A stretch of 64,000 nt of DNA from Chinchilla lanigera. Lineage: Eukaryota; Chordata; Mammalia; Rodentia; Chinchillidae. Within the stretch, counting starts at the first letter, position 1. The number at the start of each line of letters is the position of its first letter. The DNA is taken from contig NW_004955459.1 in assembly GCF_000276665.1 (NCBI RefSeq), forward strand, positions 13,641,859-13,705,858, given 5' to 3'. Below are positions 24,120-35,179 of the stretch, piece by piece. Position numbers and translations under genes: made by a program. Under the pieces are notes generated by a model, which was not told the origin of the DNA, made no database searches, and worked only from the letters and a program-made list of their open reading frames with translations.

Positions 24120-25500
24120 CAAATATCTTTTGTAGATTAGTAAGTTCTGATTTACTATCACAAATGTGCTTGAGAGCTTTTTGAGGGGGAGGGGATGAGA
24201 TGTACTGGTGTGTTTCTGGATATCTATCTCCTGACTTCGTTTAGAGAAAGGACAGAGAAATTTTGAAGCAAATTCTTATACAGAAAGCAGCATACTATAG
24301 CTCTGACTGCTTCATTTTCTGTCACTCAATTACTGCATCCAGAAACTAGAAAAAACATAATATTACCTACCACAAAGATTTTAGTATTTGATGAAATTAA
24401 TGAAATCATAGGCATTTAAAGTCCTTATCCCACACTTATTATTTAGTATATATTTGCTTTATTTATAAAACAGCATCTTATTATCATCATTATATATATC
24501 CAGTCTCTAGTGATATACTTGAGCTGCAAAGGTACCTTGGAACTTTCCAAATAAAATGACACTGGTTGCAAAAGCTAATTCACACAGTTTATACAAACAG
24601 AGCAGCTTTCTTATTTTATCTAAATCCCAGTTCACTGACATTAAGTAAGTTTGAATACTTTGGAATTATTTATAATTGTCACAAGTTCTGTGTTAGAAAG
24701 AAAAATTTCTAACTTTTGAAATGATCAGTTTAATGACTCAAGCTAACTCTGTATATCCCTCACCTCTATTTAATTAATACTTATACATTATTTCTTTCTA
24801 AAAGAATTGTCAAAGACAATTCTCTCATATAATCTCCATTTCAATTCCTTCTGGAAAGAGAAAGGAATAGGATTGCAGCATGAAATATCTAATTCCGTGT
24901 TAACTAACTGAGCTTTATATTTTCCAAAATATTATATTTGACATTAAGTTTCTTAATTCTCATAAATAATCAGACTAATATTAAGAAGGTATGACTTCTC
25001 TATTTAAAGCAAGAAACTAGCTTTTTATTTAGTATAAAATTACCTATTTTCACATTTTCTTTATTTTATGATACACATTGTTCCACCCTTTATCCTCAGC
25101 AAATATCTGCCTGTCTGTGTTTATTTTTTCAAGGATAACTGCAGCCAGTTAGGAATATATTTATTTTGTGATGCTGTGATGCACTTGTCTTATGAGAATT
25201 TGGATTTGTGCAGCCTGTGATGCCATTAACACTCCCTGCTATTCCAGAATTTATTATTAGTCAATCCAATTTGATTAACAGTGGCCTGTTTTTGAAGAGA
25301 AGGGTTGGAACAGGAAATTCTGTTTCAGAGGCAGAAACATCTAAAAAAGAGTTTCTGTAAAACTGATTAAACTAGTGTAGTTTGTTGCCAGTAAAATTTT
25401 AGGTGCAGTAAAAATCTGGTCAGCTTCATAAGTGTGATCCTCCTATTAACTATATTTGTTTCCTTCAATATCACTTTCTTGGTAGAAAAAATATAGATAT
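24120..25500. other. No gene seen; unique AT-rich DNA
   Basis: I find no credible open frame, exon pair or recognisable repeat in this stretch. Confidence 0.45.
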
Positions 25501-25510
25501 ATATGTATTA

Positions 25511-25690
25511 TGCTACTGGTAATTAAACCCAAGGCCTGAGCATTGAGCTAAGTCTCTAGCCCTTTAAAAAAATATTTATTTAGAGATGGTTCCTCAGTAA
25601 GACTCCACTTTGCCCAAGTAAAGCTTATCCTCCGTGGCCTCAGGCTCCCAGAGTGATGAGATTACAGGCATGGACCATCACGCCCAACCA
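25511..25690 (-). mobile_element. Composite B1/ID SINE (B1-dID type), minus strand, old
   Basis: The first part is a reversed ID-like unit ('tgctactggtaattaaaccc...cattgagctaagtctctagccc'). A T/A-rich linker follows, then a reversed B1 unit ('agagatggttcctcagtaag...ggctcccagagtgatgagattacaggcatg'). Fusion of the two is diagnostic of composite SINEs in squirrel-related and castorimorph rodents. Confidence 0.75.
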
Positions 25691-26407
25691 GTTTTCTCAA
25701 TAAGTGTTGATACTTGCTAAAAATTATTTAATGTGGTTTGCTTTTTGCAAAGTAAAAAGAAATACTTTACATTTTCACTTTCATTTTTCACATTAGAGTT
25801 CATTAAGTTTACTTTTAGTTTTTCTAATACTGAGGTAATTTTTACCTTTAAACTACTTTTTTACTCTCAATTTTTTTTCAGTCATTTTTGGATTTCTTCT
25901 TTTCCTGGTGGTTCTGATTCATTTCTTATGTATTATTACACCCTACAGGTCATCACATTTTCGGGCACCAGGGTGATTCTGAAAACATGTCTCTGTAGAA
26001 GAGATGAGAAATACAAATCACCAGAGGGGAGAACCAAAGAGGAGAAGGAGTGTTGTTTGAAAATGTCCTCCCTCTGCATGTCTTACTTTCCTTTTCCAAG
26101 GGGACCCTGTCTGCGTAAGAAGCCATGAACACAGAAGTTAGCTGCTCTTCAGCCTGAGAGCACTAAGCAAGCTACTTATTCTCAATGAGTGACAGTTTTT
26201 TCCTCTATAAAACTGTAGATTGCAGAGAAGATTTCTGCCAACAGTTGCATGGTGTGCAGACACACCTGGTGCTGAGTGCAATCAGAGTACGTGACGTTTA
26301 ATACGCACAGATCCATGCGAGGAAGGCTGTCTCATCTAATATCCTGTCAACAACTTGCTGAGTCATAAACTGTAAACCAATTCCTAAAGTTATTTCCAGT
26401 TCCTAAG

Positions 26408-26956
26408 TTGCATAAGAGGGAGGTGCTAAAGGTGATTAGGGCAGCCACTCTGGTTCTCAGTCAACAGTCCCGGGACTGTCACCACACTGTGCTTGTCTGG
26501 ATTGTACCTGAAAACACCTGTATCGCTCTCCTCCGACAATCTCTTGCCTCTCACCTTCAGAAGTCCAGTAAACATTTGGTGACTTCTGCCTCTGGGATCA
26601 ATTTTAAACCAGATACTGAACACAACTTTCACTCTTCTGTTGCCAGGTGTGGGGGCCATTCTGAAGTGTATGCACAATACCACATACCAGCGTTCCACGA
26701 GGAAATAAATGTCAGGCACACACAAGGGGGCCTGATGGATGCTGTGTCTCTTTTATTGTATCTTTCCTCCCTGTTCTATTTTCTTGCTGGAGTTTCTTCA
26801 GAATACCTCCAGAATAATCTCCTTTTCTGCCATTCACGCCTTAGTGTTTACTTCTGTAAGAAACTAAGACCATGGCATACTGACACGAGCTGTAAAAGAG
26901 ACTCTGAGAAGGAATATATCTTAATAGTATTTGTCCAGGCTGTCAGAATTCACTGA
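26408..26956 (+). other. Unrecognised 182-codon open frame, probably not a gene
   Basis: This is the longest open frame in the window. It starts at an ATG and lies in a locally GC-richer stretch. The predicted peptide is not low-complexity; residues about 108-130 (DAVSLLLYLSSLFYFLAG region) would be hydrophobic enough for one membrane segment. There are no conserved motifs I recognise, no Kozak purine of note, and the minus strand is also open across 26,426-26,725. A frame of this length in 64 kb is near what chance allows. It may be a diverged repeat. Confidence 0.12.
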
Positions 26957-27316
26957 AGGTGGAGGCTCATTTTAGGGAATTGGAGTGAAAAAGCGAAAAC
27001 ATTGCAAGGATGATTCTGCTATATGCAGGGACCCCTTTGAATCACATTGCCAATTTCAGAACATGGGGAGGCAGTAGTCTTGTTAGGCATACAAGTTGGG
27101 AAGACCTATCCATAAAGAATTCATTGAAATTGATCCCGTGACACATTAAAAGAAGCATTCATATATGGTAAGGGCTAAATTACATTCAATTAGTTTATAT
27201 AAATGAGAATCCACAGATATGCTAAGCCAGTGTTAGCTTCAAATATTTCCTGGTACTTATTAAACTACTATATGCTTCTACAAGGTATTAATTGGTCGTT
27301 TTAAGAATTTAAGACA

Positions 27317-27413
27317 AAGCCTGGGGATGTGATTTTTGGTAGAGCTCTTGCCTAGTGTGCACTGGGCCCTGGGTTCAAACCCCAGGAATGCATTAAAAAA
27401 GAAAAAGAAGAAG
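27317..27413 (+). mobile_element. Older ID-like SINE, plus strand
   Basis: The unit 'gcctggggatgtgatttttggtagagctcttgcc...gggccctgggttcaaaccccagg' plus an A-rich tail is a diverged ID element. It retains the older CCCTGGGTTCAA form rather than the GTACCGG form of the young copies. Confidence 0.8.
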
Positions 27414-27754
27414 CACAATAAGAGCATATATATGGAAATATAAAAATACATGGATTTCAAATAGACACGTGTCCCACTAGTAGTAGCTTCCTGGTGACAC
27501 CCATAGGTAAATGACACAAATAAGCATTGATTTCCCTCCATACTCTAATGCATCTCATGTACCTAGAAATATATTTGAAACAATTACATGTTTTCATTCA
27601 TAACTGTATAACTGATGTTTGGAAAGACCCTAATGCATTCAGGAGATGTATATCCTGGATTTGGTCTTCACCTTGACTGTATTTAAACTTGAACAATATT
27701 AAGGTTGACAGATATCTTAGAAGTAAACAAGTTTAGTTTTCTTATTGTACATAT

Positions 27755-27791
27755 GAGGGAGAAAGAGAGAGAGAGGAGAGAGGAGAGAGAA
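27755..27791. repeat. Short (GA)n / GGAGA repeat
   Basis: A purine-only run of GAGA and GGAGA units. Confidence 0.85.
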
Positions 27792-27999
27792 ATTCAAAAG
27801 TAACTTGATAAAGGCAACCCTGTGAATAAGTAGCTAGTGCTCCTGACTGCAAGATTAGTGCTTTTCAAGTATTTATAAACTACTTCCCCCTTCATGACAT
27901 GGCTTAAGCACCATGCTTTAAATTTCAGTTCAATAAATCTTTGCCATTTTCATATGTTAGTCACAGTAGATGAACTGAAGCCTAAGAGAATTTGGTAGG

Positions 28000-28002
<3 letters not shown>

Positions 28003-28049
<47 letters not shown>
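28003..28049. repeat. (CA)n microsatellite, about 23 units
   Basis: Uninterrupted CA dinucleotides. Its length and purity suggest population polymorphism. Confidence 0.97.
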
Positions 28050-28050
<1 letters not shown>

Positions 28051-28059
28051 TTTTAAGAA

Positions 28060-30160
28060 GCTAGAATGTCACATATTTATAAAGCTGCTCATTTGAAAAA
28101 CATAGGTCATCTTTGTAATCAGGGCTTGAGATAGATGCTATATTCTGCCACAACAAGACTAGGGTTAGCAAAAAATAGTTTCAGAATCAGGCATCACAGG
28201 AAATATTGATAAAGCTGTAATTACTGTGCCACCAGAGTCTGTTTTTCTAACATTCTATATTTCACTCCCTTGAAGATATTAATTTACTTTTTGAAATGTT
28301 CATTGCTTAGATTAAGATTGGGTTTTTGAAATGTGTTTCCAAATAATTTATGCAGGAGAAAAATATGCTCTTTCCCTGAAGCGCCAAATACTAATTTGAA
28401 AATGATCTATTTTCTATAATCATTTTACATTTCATTCCCTTGCTGAAAAGTTAGGATCTGGTTTTTTTTTTCCCTCTTTCATTTCCTGCTTGAGGATTTT
28501 TTATGCACTACAATTCAGGAATATTAGTCACACAACTCAGCTTTTATTAAAATTCTATTTCCTTTTTACTGTGAGAATGCAAGCTACATCAATCTGATAA
28601 AATATAGATCTGTAGGGGAAAAGACCTATGTCTTAAGATACCAAGTTCCAAATATTATCAAGTGGGTGGATTAATTTCCTGCAACACCTAAAATATCAAT
28701 GTTCTTGTATGAAAGAGTCTTTCTAAAAATATCTGTTTGGGCGACTAGTTATTGGTTTTCCTTTTTTTTTTCTTCATTTTGTTGTGCTAGCATTTCTCTA
28801 CATTTTACTTAGTGCCAGCAGTTTTACAGTTCTTTTAAACAAAATACAAAACATCCAATTTCAAGGACTCCTGCTTAAGTTCTGGTAGTGACGTCAAGGA
28901 GCAGACTTAAAACATTTGAGAAAAGCATTTAGTTTACCCTTGGGTAACTCCACACTTCCTTTAATAGTAATAAAGTAAACAAGTAGATTAATTAAATATG
29001 CATAGGCATTTCAGGAGGAAAAGGTCACAGAGGTATAGTTCCATTCAAATGGATGATTATACAACATGTTCTTTTCAACTACTGAGTCTTTGACCCATGT
29101 GGTTCTCTGGTGGCTGCCTTAAGACTGGTTGTAGGGACTTATTTCACGTTTAATGCTCATAATACACTGGTGGTAAGTTGGCTCCACATGGTTTCCATCA
29201 TCCTCTCCTGTTGGTATCCATACCCATGTCAAGTCTCCTGATTAATAGGTTGATCCCCAATACACACAACATATTGTCAGACTAACAGGCCAATAATAGG
29301 AAGTCCTGTTACTATGGCAGACTCTTTCTTGAATCAGTCACTCTGGAGAAAGCACTGCCATATATTGCATCTTAAACTATATTGCATCTTAAACTGCCCT
29401 AGCTTGTGTGGGAGAAATGAGGCCCCCATGTCATCAGCCAGCTATGTTATTCATTTGAAGGATAATCCTTGGGCATCAGTAAAGCCTTAAAGGCTGTACT
29501 CCTGGCTGGCACCCTAACATACTCCAAGAGAATCCCAATCCATATGTTTAAACCACGCTGCTCTTCCTAACCCACAGTAACTGTGTGAGACATCCAACGT
29601 GCGATATTATTTTAAACTACTAAGTTGTTAAATAGTTATACAAAAGCCAAGAGCTATTGCATATCATTTTCTTGGTTTTAAAGTTTTATAGGGCTTGCTG
29701 CTCCATGTTCAGCACCAGAGAGGAAAACAAATACAAAACATAGTCTCTATGCACTCCCCACTGATGGAAACAAGCACCTCAGGTCTCATAATTTTCATCC
29801 TCATTTCGAACTCACTACATTTTTTTTATTCCTCCTTCTGCTCATAAGGCATATTTCAGTTTTTTAAATACAAATCAGCTTTAGCAATTTTATTATTAAT
29901 GACTATAAAAATATCCACAGCTGAGTAACTAAGTACAATGTTTTATTGATATAATTTTGATTTTACTAAAAGTAATTCATTCTTCCTCAATTTTTTATTG
30001 TATTCTGTATGGAAACATTTTATTCTCAAATTCTTCAAAAGAAATGACCCAACAGAATCTAGTATTTTTGTCAGTTTATCAATTTATATTTTTACTTCAT
30101 GATATATAACTTGAGAATGCCATCGTGATGATTTCAGTTTTGTTTAAATTAGTTATTTAG
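28060..30160. other. No gene seen; unique DNA with a 17-bp tandem pair
   Basis: A perfect 17-bp direct pair (tatattgcatcttaaac) lies at 29,361-29,394. I find no credible coding or RNA feature in the rest. Confidence 0.45.
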
Positions 30161-30284
30161 TTCTTCTGTCAACATGCAAACAGATGGACTACAGTGGACT
30201 GCCTGAGTCTTGAACCAGTCATGCCTTCTTTCTTTTTCAATTCTATTCTTCTTTTCCCCTGCAGCATAAGAAGTTTATTTACAA

Positions 30285-30410
30285 GCCAGGCATGGTGGCA
30301 CAAGCCTGTAATCCTAGCACTCAGGAGGCTGGGACAAGAGGATCGTTGCAACTTTGAGGCCAGCCAGAACCATATAGCAAGACCCTGTCTCAAAAAGACC
30401 AAAAAAAAAG
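30285..30410 (+). mobile_element. B1-type SINE, plus strand
   Basis: It begins 'gccaggcatggtggcacaagcctgtaatcctagcactcagg' and ends 'gaccctgtctcaaaaagacc' plus an A run. Open frames across it on both strands are SINE-derived. Confidence 0.9.
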
Positions 30411-30429
30411 GTATATTGGCAAAGCACTT

Positions 30430-31150
30430 GTTTGGAGATTCTAAGTATCTGAAAATGTCTTGCTTTTAATATTATGCTGTACTTATCAAAAATGGATCAC
30501 TAACTTGGGTTCAATTTTCCTTCAATATTTTCAAAGTACTTCTTCCACGTCTTCCAATGTCTACCAGGTACTACCATTGAGAACACCAAGCTGATATTCC
30601 AATCTCTGTATTGGAAAAGCTGTTGTTTATTTTCTGAAAAGCTTTAAAAGCTTCTCTTTATATTCTACGTTTTGAGCATTCATAGTAACCTACCGTAACA
30701 TGAACCCATTCTTTGTTTCTTCATCCATCGCTCATCATACTGTTTATTTTTTTTTATTTTTTAATTTTTTTTGGTTTTTCTCTGGTACCGGGAACCGAAC
30801 TCACGACCTTGCGCTTGCCAGGCAAGCGCTTTGCCGCTGAGCTAAATCCCCAGCCCCCATCATACTCAGTTTTAAACAATATGTCCTTAAAATATGGAGC
30901 AATTCAAAATTGTTTTGAAATGCTTTTCCTTTTTCTCTGTCTTCTCTGGAATTCCTAGTACTCTGTATAAATTGATCATGTATTTATTTTGCATTTTGCA
31001 TTTTACATTATATACTTGCATTTTTATTACATATTTTATTATGAATTCTTTTCATAGAATATTGTCAAATATTTCTCTATGCTCACCAATTTAATTTTCT
31101 ACTTCTTTTGTTTTCTAACTACTGTTTCTTTCATGTTAGAAGTTTTAGTG
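30430..31150 (-). mobile_element. Possible old LINE1/HAL1 antisense segment
   Basis: T-rich blocks such as 'ttccttcaatattttcaaagtacttcttccacgtcttccaatgtctacc' and 'tttctctgtcttctctggaattcctag' follow the order of reversed HAL1/L1 ORF1-region sequence. Interrupted by the SINE at 30,742-30,857. Weakly supported. Confidence 0.35.
30742..30857 (-). mobile_element. ID-like tRNA-derived SINE
   Basis: Minus-strand copy with GGTACCGGGAACCGAACTCACGACC and GAGCTAAATCCCCAGCCC. The T-rich tail is interrupted by A. The 9-bp target-site duplication 'catcatact' is at 30,733-30,741 and 30,858-30,866. Confidence 0.92.
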
Positions 31151-31189
31151 GCATACCTGATCATCATTTAAGAGCTAGTCATATATGAG

Positions 31190-31235
31190 GAAGAGAGGAG
31201 AGAGAAAGAAAGAGAGAGACAGAGACAGAGACAGA

Positions 31236-31266
<31 letters not shown>
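31190..31266. repeat. (GA)n and GACAGA-rich microsatellite
   Basis: Purine-rich run of GAGA with interspersed 'gagacagagacagag' units. The minus-strand Leu/Ser-rich frame across it is a repeat artefact. Confidence 0.93.
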
Positions 31267-32044
31267 CGCCTGGGTATTATTTGAACTTCTTATCATAGAC
31301 ATAGTTTCCAGAATGATAACACTCATTGCAGCATCCAGAAAGCCTCGTTTAACTTGAAATAACTGTGGCAATATCTATACATAGTTTTGCTTGGACTCTA
31401 TTTTCTGTAAAATCTTTTCAATTTTCTTCATGAGAGAGTACAGTGAACAGACCGCATCTTTAGATTTCAGCTTGGGAAAGGACTTGGAATATAATTGAGA
31501 ATGAGGACTTTCACTTTTTCTTCTTGTTTTTTAGGGACTTATGACATCAAATGGTTTGATGTCTCTAAGACCATACATACACATGAGTTTGTATGCTACC
31601 AGGCTTTATTAGATACCCAAACTACCATTTGTTAATATTTCAAAATTTTAGAATAAGTATCGTATAATGTGTTGAACTTAAATTCTATATGATTTCTACA
31701 TATTGGTTTGGGGTCTATTTTCTACAATGCGTATATGTTAAGTCCACCCAGAACCCAAATTTTATATTTATAACCATTAAATGTTTCTTGTGTAGAATAT
31801 ACCAGAGGCCAAATTGATTTAAGTTGCGCCCTGTATCATACAATGCATAAGTTAAACATATGTATTAGTGGATAAAAACGTATGACTTAGAACTTACAAC
31901 GTTGTGGGAAAAAATATACATCAAACAAGTTTAAAAAGGAAATGATAACATTAAATTTTAACAGATGGTGATAAAGAAATATAGAATGCAAAAATAAAAA
32001 CCCTACCTTTTTCCTTTTGCTGTAGAACATTGACTTTTTCTTCC

Positions 32045-32400
32045 AGTTTTTATCTTTTATTGGTACATGCTTGCAGTGCATAATGACTGCATTCCTCCTG
32101 GGGAGTCGGTCAATGTCCACAAGTCATTCAAGTTCTTTTTTCATCCCTTTCCCCGATCCTTTCTTCCTCCCACCCTCTCTTGGGTCCTTTCCTTTTTGCA
32201 AAAGATCTGTCTCCTTGTTTCCTGTTATCTTTACCTCTTATTTTGCTCTTTATTTATATTTTGGGATTTTCATACAAGAGAAACCAAGTAATATTTACAC
32301 TTCTGCATCAGATTTACGTCGCTTAACATTACGCTTTTACAAATGTCAAAAGTATGCAACCGCGCTTCTGACACCTTCATAACGCTTTTGGCTTGTGGTG
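32045..32400 (-). mobile_element. LINE1 3' UTR, minus strand
   Basis: The plus strand reads 'tttattggtacatgcttgcagtgcataatgactgc', the reverse complement of the L1 3' end seen at 46.8 and 52.7 kb. A pyrimidine-rich 'ttccttctccc' type block follows. It is more diverged than those copies. The overlapping 103- and 74-codon open frames are in this repeat. Confidence 0.6.
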
Positions 32401-32409
32401 TACTAAAGG

Positions 32410-33475
32410 TAAGCAACTAAAATCCTCACATCTTTTTACAGAAACAGCTGTTAAATAGTGTCTCTTCCTAGAAATCTGTGGAAATATGTCTGATTTAATA
32501 AGTATGTTTTTATTAAATATGGGCATTTACATCTCTCCACATTAAGTGTTCTCTTGTGAGGAAACATTTAACTTCTTACATTGTTGAAATCTATTTTAAC
32601 TCAATTTAGATTATCTTTCAAATATATTAATCACATATCCCACAATTATCCCATTTCCGAAAGTGATAAGTGTACCACCTCTGAACTAAGTGTCTATGCC
32701 TTCGATAGGACAGTGGAAGAGATCAGGGAAAGCCATAATCATATTTCATCTCGGCTGAGATTATTTCACTGGTTTCTTAAATTGTCTGTAAATCTGGGCT
32801 TCCTGTTTGGAATCTTCTTTTCTTTACCTTCTAACAGTATAGAATAACAGACTACTTGAGAACAAGTCCAACCAGAGATGGTCAAGGGCACTTATCTGCA
32901 ATTGATGGGTGCTACCCAAGGTAGACAAGGGAAGATGAAAGCTCTTGTTCTTTCTCTGTTCCTTCAGTTTGATATTACCACTTAGTATGCTCCAAAGTAG
33001 TAAAGGATAAAGAATATTTTGGGCTAAAAAATAGGAACTCTACTCCCTACTTGTGTTGTAGGAGTGCTTTTATCAGTCTGGAACCAGACAAGAGCACCTC
33101 TCCTGGAGTACCAGCCCAGGAAATAAGTGTTGTCATTCATTTTTGGTGTTTTTAAAGTTAACTTCTGTGATTTCTTTCAGGCAGGAATGGGTCTAAGGGA
33201 CAGATGAAACTTGAAGTGTGCCTTTTCAGAATGCTGAGGCTCATTTCAACCTAGTCTATTAGAGAGTTTGAGAGTCCTTCAGCCAAGTGTTTGTAAGTAG
33301 CTATGATCTGCTGCTAAATTCAACAATCAAGCTCTCGAGAAGAAAGTGAAGAAAACAATTCAAAAGAAATGACCCAGGGCTTGGTGACAAGCCAGACAAG
33401 ATGAAATAAACAAGAAAAGATAAAACATTTTGGTCTACTTATATTTTTAAGCATACTATTTCCATTAGTTTTCTT
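32410..33475. other. No gene seen; unique DNA
   Basis: One acceptor/donor-like pair at 33,181-33,292 encloses no open frame and is not supported further. An 88-codon plus-strand frame at 32,581-32,847 has no motif I recognise. Confidence 0.4.
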
Positions 33476-33480
33476 TACTT

Positions 33481-33571
33481 TCTTTTTTTTTTTTTCCGGT
33501 ACCGGGAATCAAACTCACAACCTTGCGCTTGCCAGGCAGGCTCTGTGCCGCTGAGCTAAATCCTCAGCCTC
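33481..33571 (-). mobile_element. ID-like tRNA-derived SINE
   Basis: Minus-strand copy with CCGGTACCGGGAATCAAACTC and CTGAGCTAAATCCTCAGCC. It has a few substitutions and only a partial flanking duplication (tagtttt), so it is somewhat older than the copies with perfect duplications. Confidence 0.88.
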
Positions 33572-33749
33572 TAGTTTTATTTTCTACATATATATTAATC
33601 TATTCCTTTAAATAAAATAATGAGTTGAAATGTTAATACAAACTTCTTTCAATAATATTATTTTCTTTGTAATTTCAAAACACCTGTTCAAAAAAAATGT
33701 TAAAAGCACATATTAATAATTAGTCAAACACATGAGTTTCCACTGTAAA

Positions 33750-33912
33750 ATAAATGTTTTTGTCTTTTTTTTTTTTTTGGACACGGTCTCTCTATGCTGT
33801 TCAGGGTACCTTGAGCTCACTTTGTAGCACAGGCTGGTTTTCAATTTGCAACGATCCTCCTGCCTTAGCCTCCCAAGTGCTGGGATTACAGGCGTGCACC
33901 ACCACGCCCAGC
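33750..33912 (-). mobile_element. B1-type SINE, minus strand
   Basis: T run, then 'ggacacggtctctctatgctgttcagg', 'tttgtagcacaggctgg', and 'cctcccaagtgctgggattacaggcgtgcaccaccacgcccagc'. The 12-bp target-site duplication 'ttccactgtaaa' is perfect at 33,738-33,749 and 33,913-33,924. Confidence 0.92.
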
Positions 33913-34368
33913 TTCCACTGTAAACTATTAAACCATGCTTTACTTTCAAGAATTAAATTGGGCTTGTAATTCTTATTTGTATTTTAAAATAAACTTTACT
34001 GAAAGTTCATTTCTTAGAGAATAAAATTCTGATTTTGTGAGCCCACAGCAATATGAATCATTTAATGATTAAAATGTTTAATAAACTTTCATACTAGTAA
34101 TCAGTACATTTTTACTAATTTCTATGTAAATTTAAATTTTAGCTAAAGGTTTTCATTTTACTAGCAAATAACTTCAAATACTGAATATGAGGTCTAAATG
34201 ATATCTAAAATGTAGAAGCCACTAAACTTTGGATTTATGACATATGAGTTTAAATCTCTCCATTAATTTTGACCACAGGCTTGTCAGAGTTTAGCTGCCA
34301 ACCCTGACCATGCTATATAATACTCTGCATTTGAAATGCTGTTGAGAAAGTGATAGAGAATATGATTG

Positions 34369-34433
34369 TGGGCCAGGGATATACCTCAGGGGCACAGCGC
34401 AAGGTCCTGAGTTTGATTCCTGGTACAAAAAAA

Positions 34434-34497
<64 letters not shown>

Positions 34498-34567
34498 AGA
34501 GAAAAAGAAAAAAGAAAAAGGAAAAGAAAAAGAAAAAAGAAAAGGAGAAAAGAAAAGAAGAAAGAAA
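34369..34567 (+). mobile_element. ID-like SINE with a long (GAAA)n tail
   Basis: The head 'ggccagggatatacctcaggggcacagcgcaaggtcctgagtttgattcctggtac' lacks the anticodon-arm region. It runs into about 14 perfect GAAA units (34,437-34,498), then irregular purine-only DNA to 34,567. The tail has expanded from the SINE A-tail. Lys/Glu/Arg-only open frames through it are artefacts. Confidence 0.85.
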
Positions 34568-34724
34568 ATGATTCTCTCTCATAATACACGATTGGTAAAT
34601 GTTCATAGAATCTGAGTTTTAAAAGTACAGGAAAAGTTTTCCTTCTCAAAATTCTTGAGACTGCTTCCTTTTATAACAAAATGGGCCCATTCTTGGTTGA
34701 AATACGTTATGAGTTAACATTAGT

Positions 34725-35175
34725 TAGCATTCTAGTCAGCTTTTCATCATAACAGCAAGATACTACAAGAAGTAACTTATAAAGACAAGAGGTTTACTGT
34801 GGACTGCAGATTCAAAGATTCTAGTCCAACACTGAGTACTCATTGCTTTCTGATGCCTGCTGCTGTAGCACAAGGCAAGAGTAGTGGACAAGAGGAACAC
34901 ACTTGCTTGCTTCATGCCATGAAGCAAAAAATAAAAGAAATTTGGGTCTTAGAAACCCTTGTTTATGGATTGGGGATATAGTGCAGTGGCACAACACCTG
35001 GCGTGGCAAGCGCAAGGTCCTAAGTTTGATTCCCGGTAGCCCCCCAAAAAAAACCTCCTTTAGGGCACCCCTCCAAGTACCTAAGGACACCCACTAGGTC
35101 TGAGAAGTTCCACCACTTTCCCGCAAGACCACACAGTTGGCCAACCTTAACACGCGGGCATTTATATAGACCAAA
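34725..35175 (-). mobile_element. MaLR-type LTR, minus strand, split by an ID-like SINE
   Basis: The left part (34,725-34,964) has the reversed LTR end 'cattctagtcagcttttcatcataacagcaaga...aagacaagaggtttactgtgg'. The right part (35,054-35,175) resumes with 'gggcacccctccaagtacctaag...agttccaccactttccc...acacgcgggcattta'. The two halves are adjacent in related LTRs. The SINE at 34,965-35,053 therefore landed in an existing LTR. Confidence 0.6.
34965..35053 (+). mobile_element. ID-like SINE inside an LTR
   Basis: Plus-strand unit 'tggattggggatatagtgcagtggcacaacacctggcgtggcaagcgcaaggtcctaagtttgattcccggtag' with a short C/A tail. Part of the anticodon arm is altered. It interrupts the MaLR LTR around it. 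Confidence 0.85.
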
Positions 35176-35179
35176 ACTA

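Noticed and set aside
29361..29394. Perfect 17-bp tandem pair
   Set aside because: Two units only; ordinary small duplication with no sign of function.
33181..33292. Possible 112-nt exon between a TTTCTTTCAG acceptor and a GTAAGT donor
   Set aside because: All three frames contain stops, the pyrimidine tract is modest, and nothing links it to another exon. Such pairs occur by chance in 64 kb.
34350..34649. Long Lys/Glu/Arg-only and Phe/Leu/Ser-only frames
   Set aside because: Both are translations of the (GAAA)n tract in a SINE tail.
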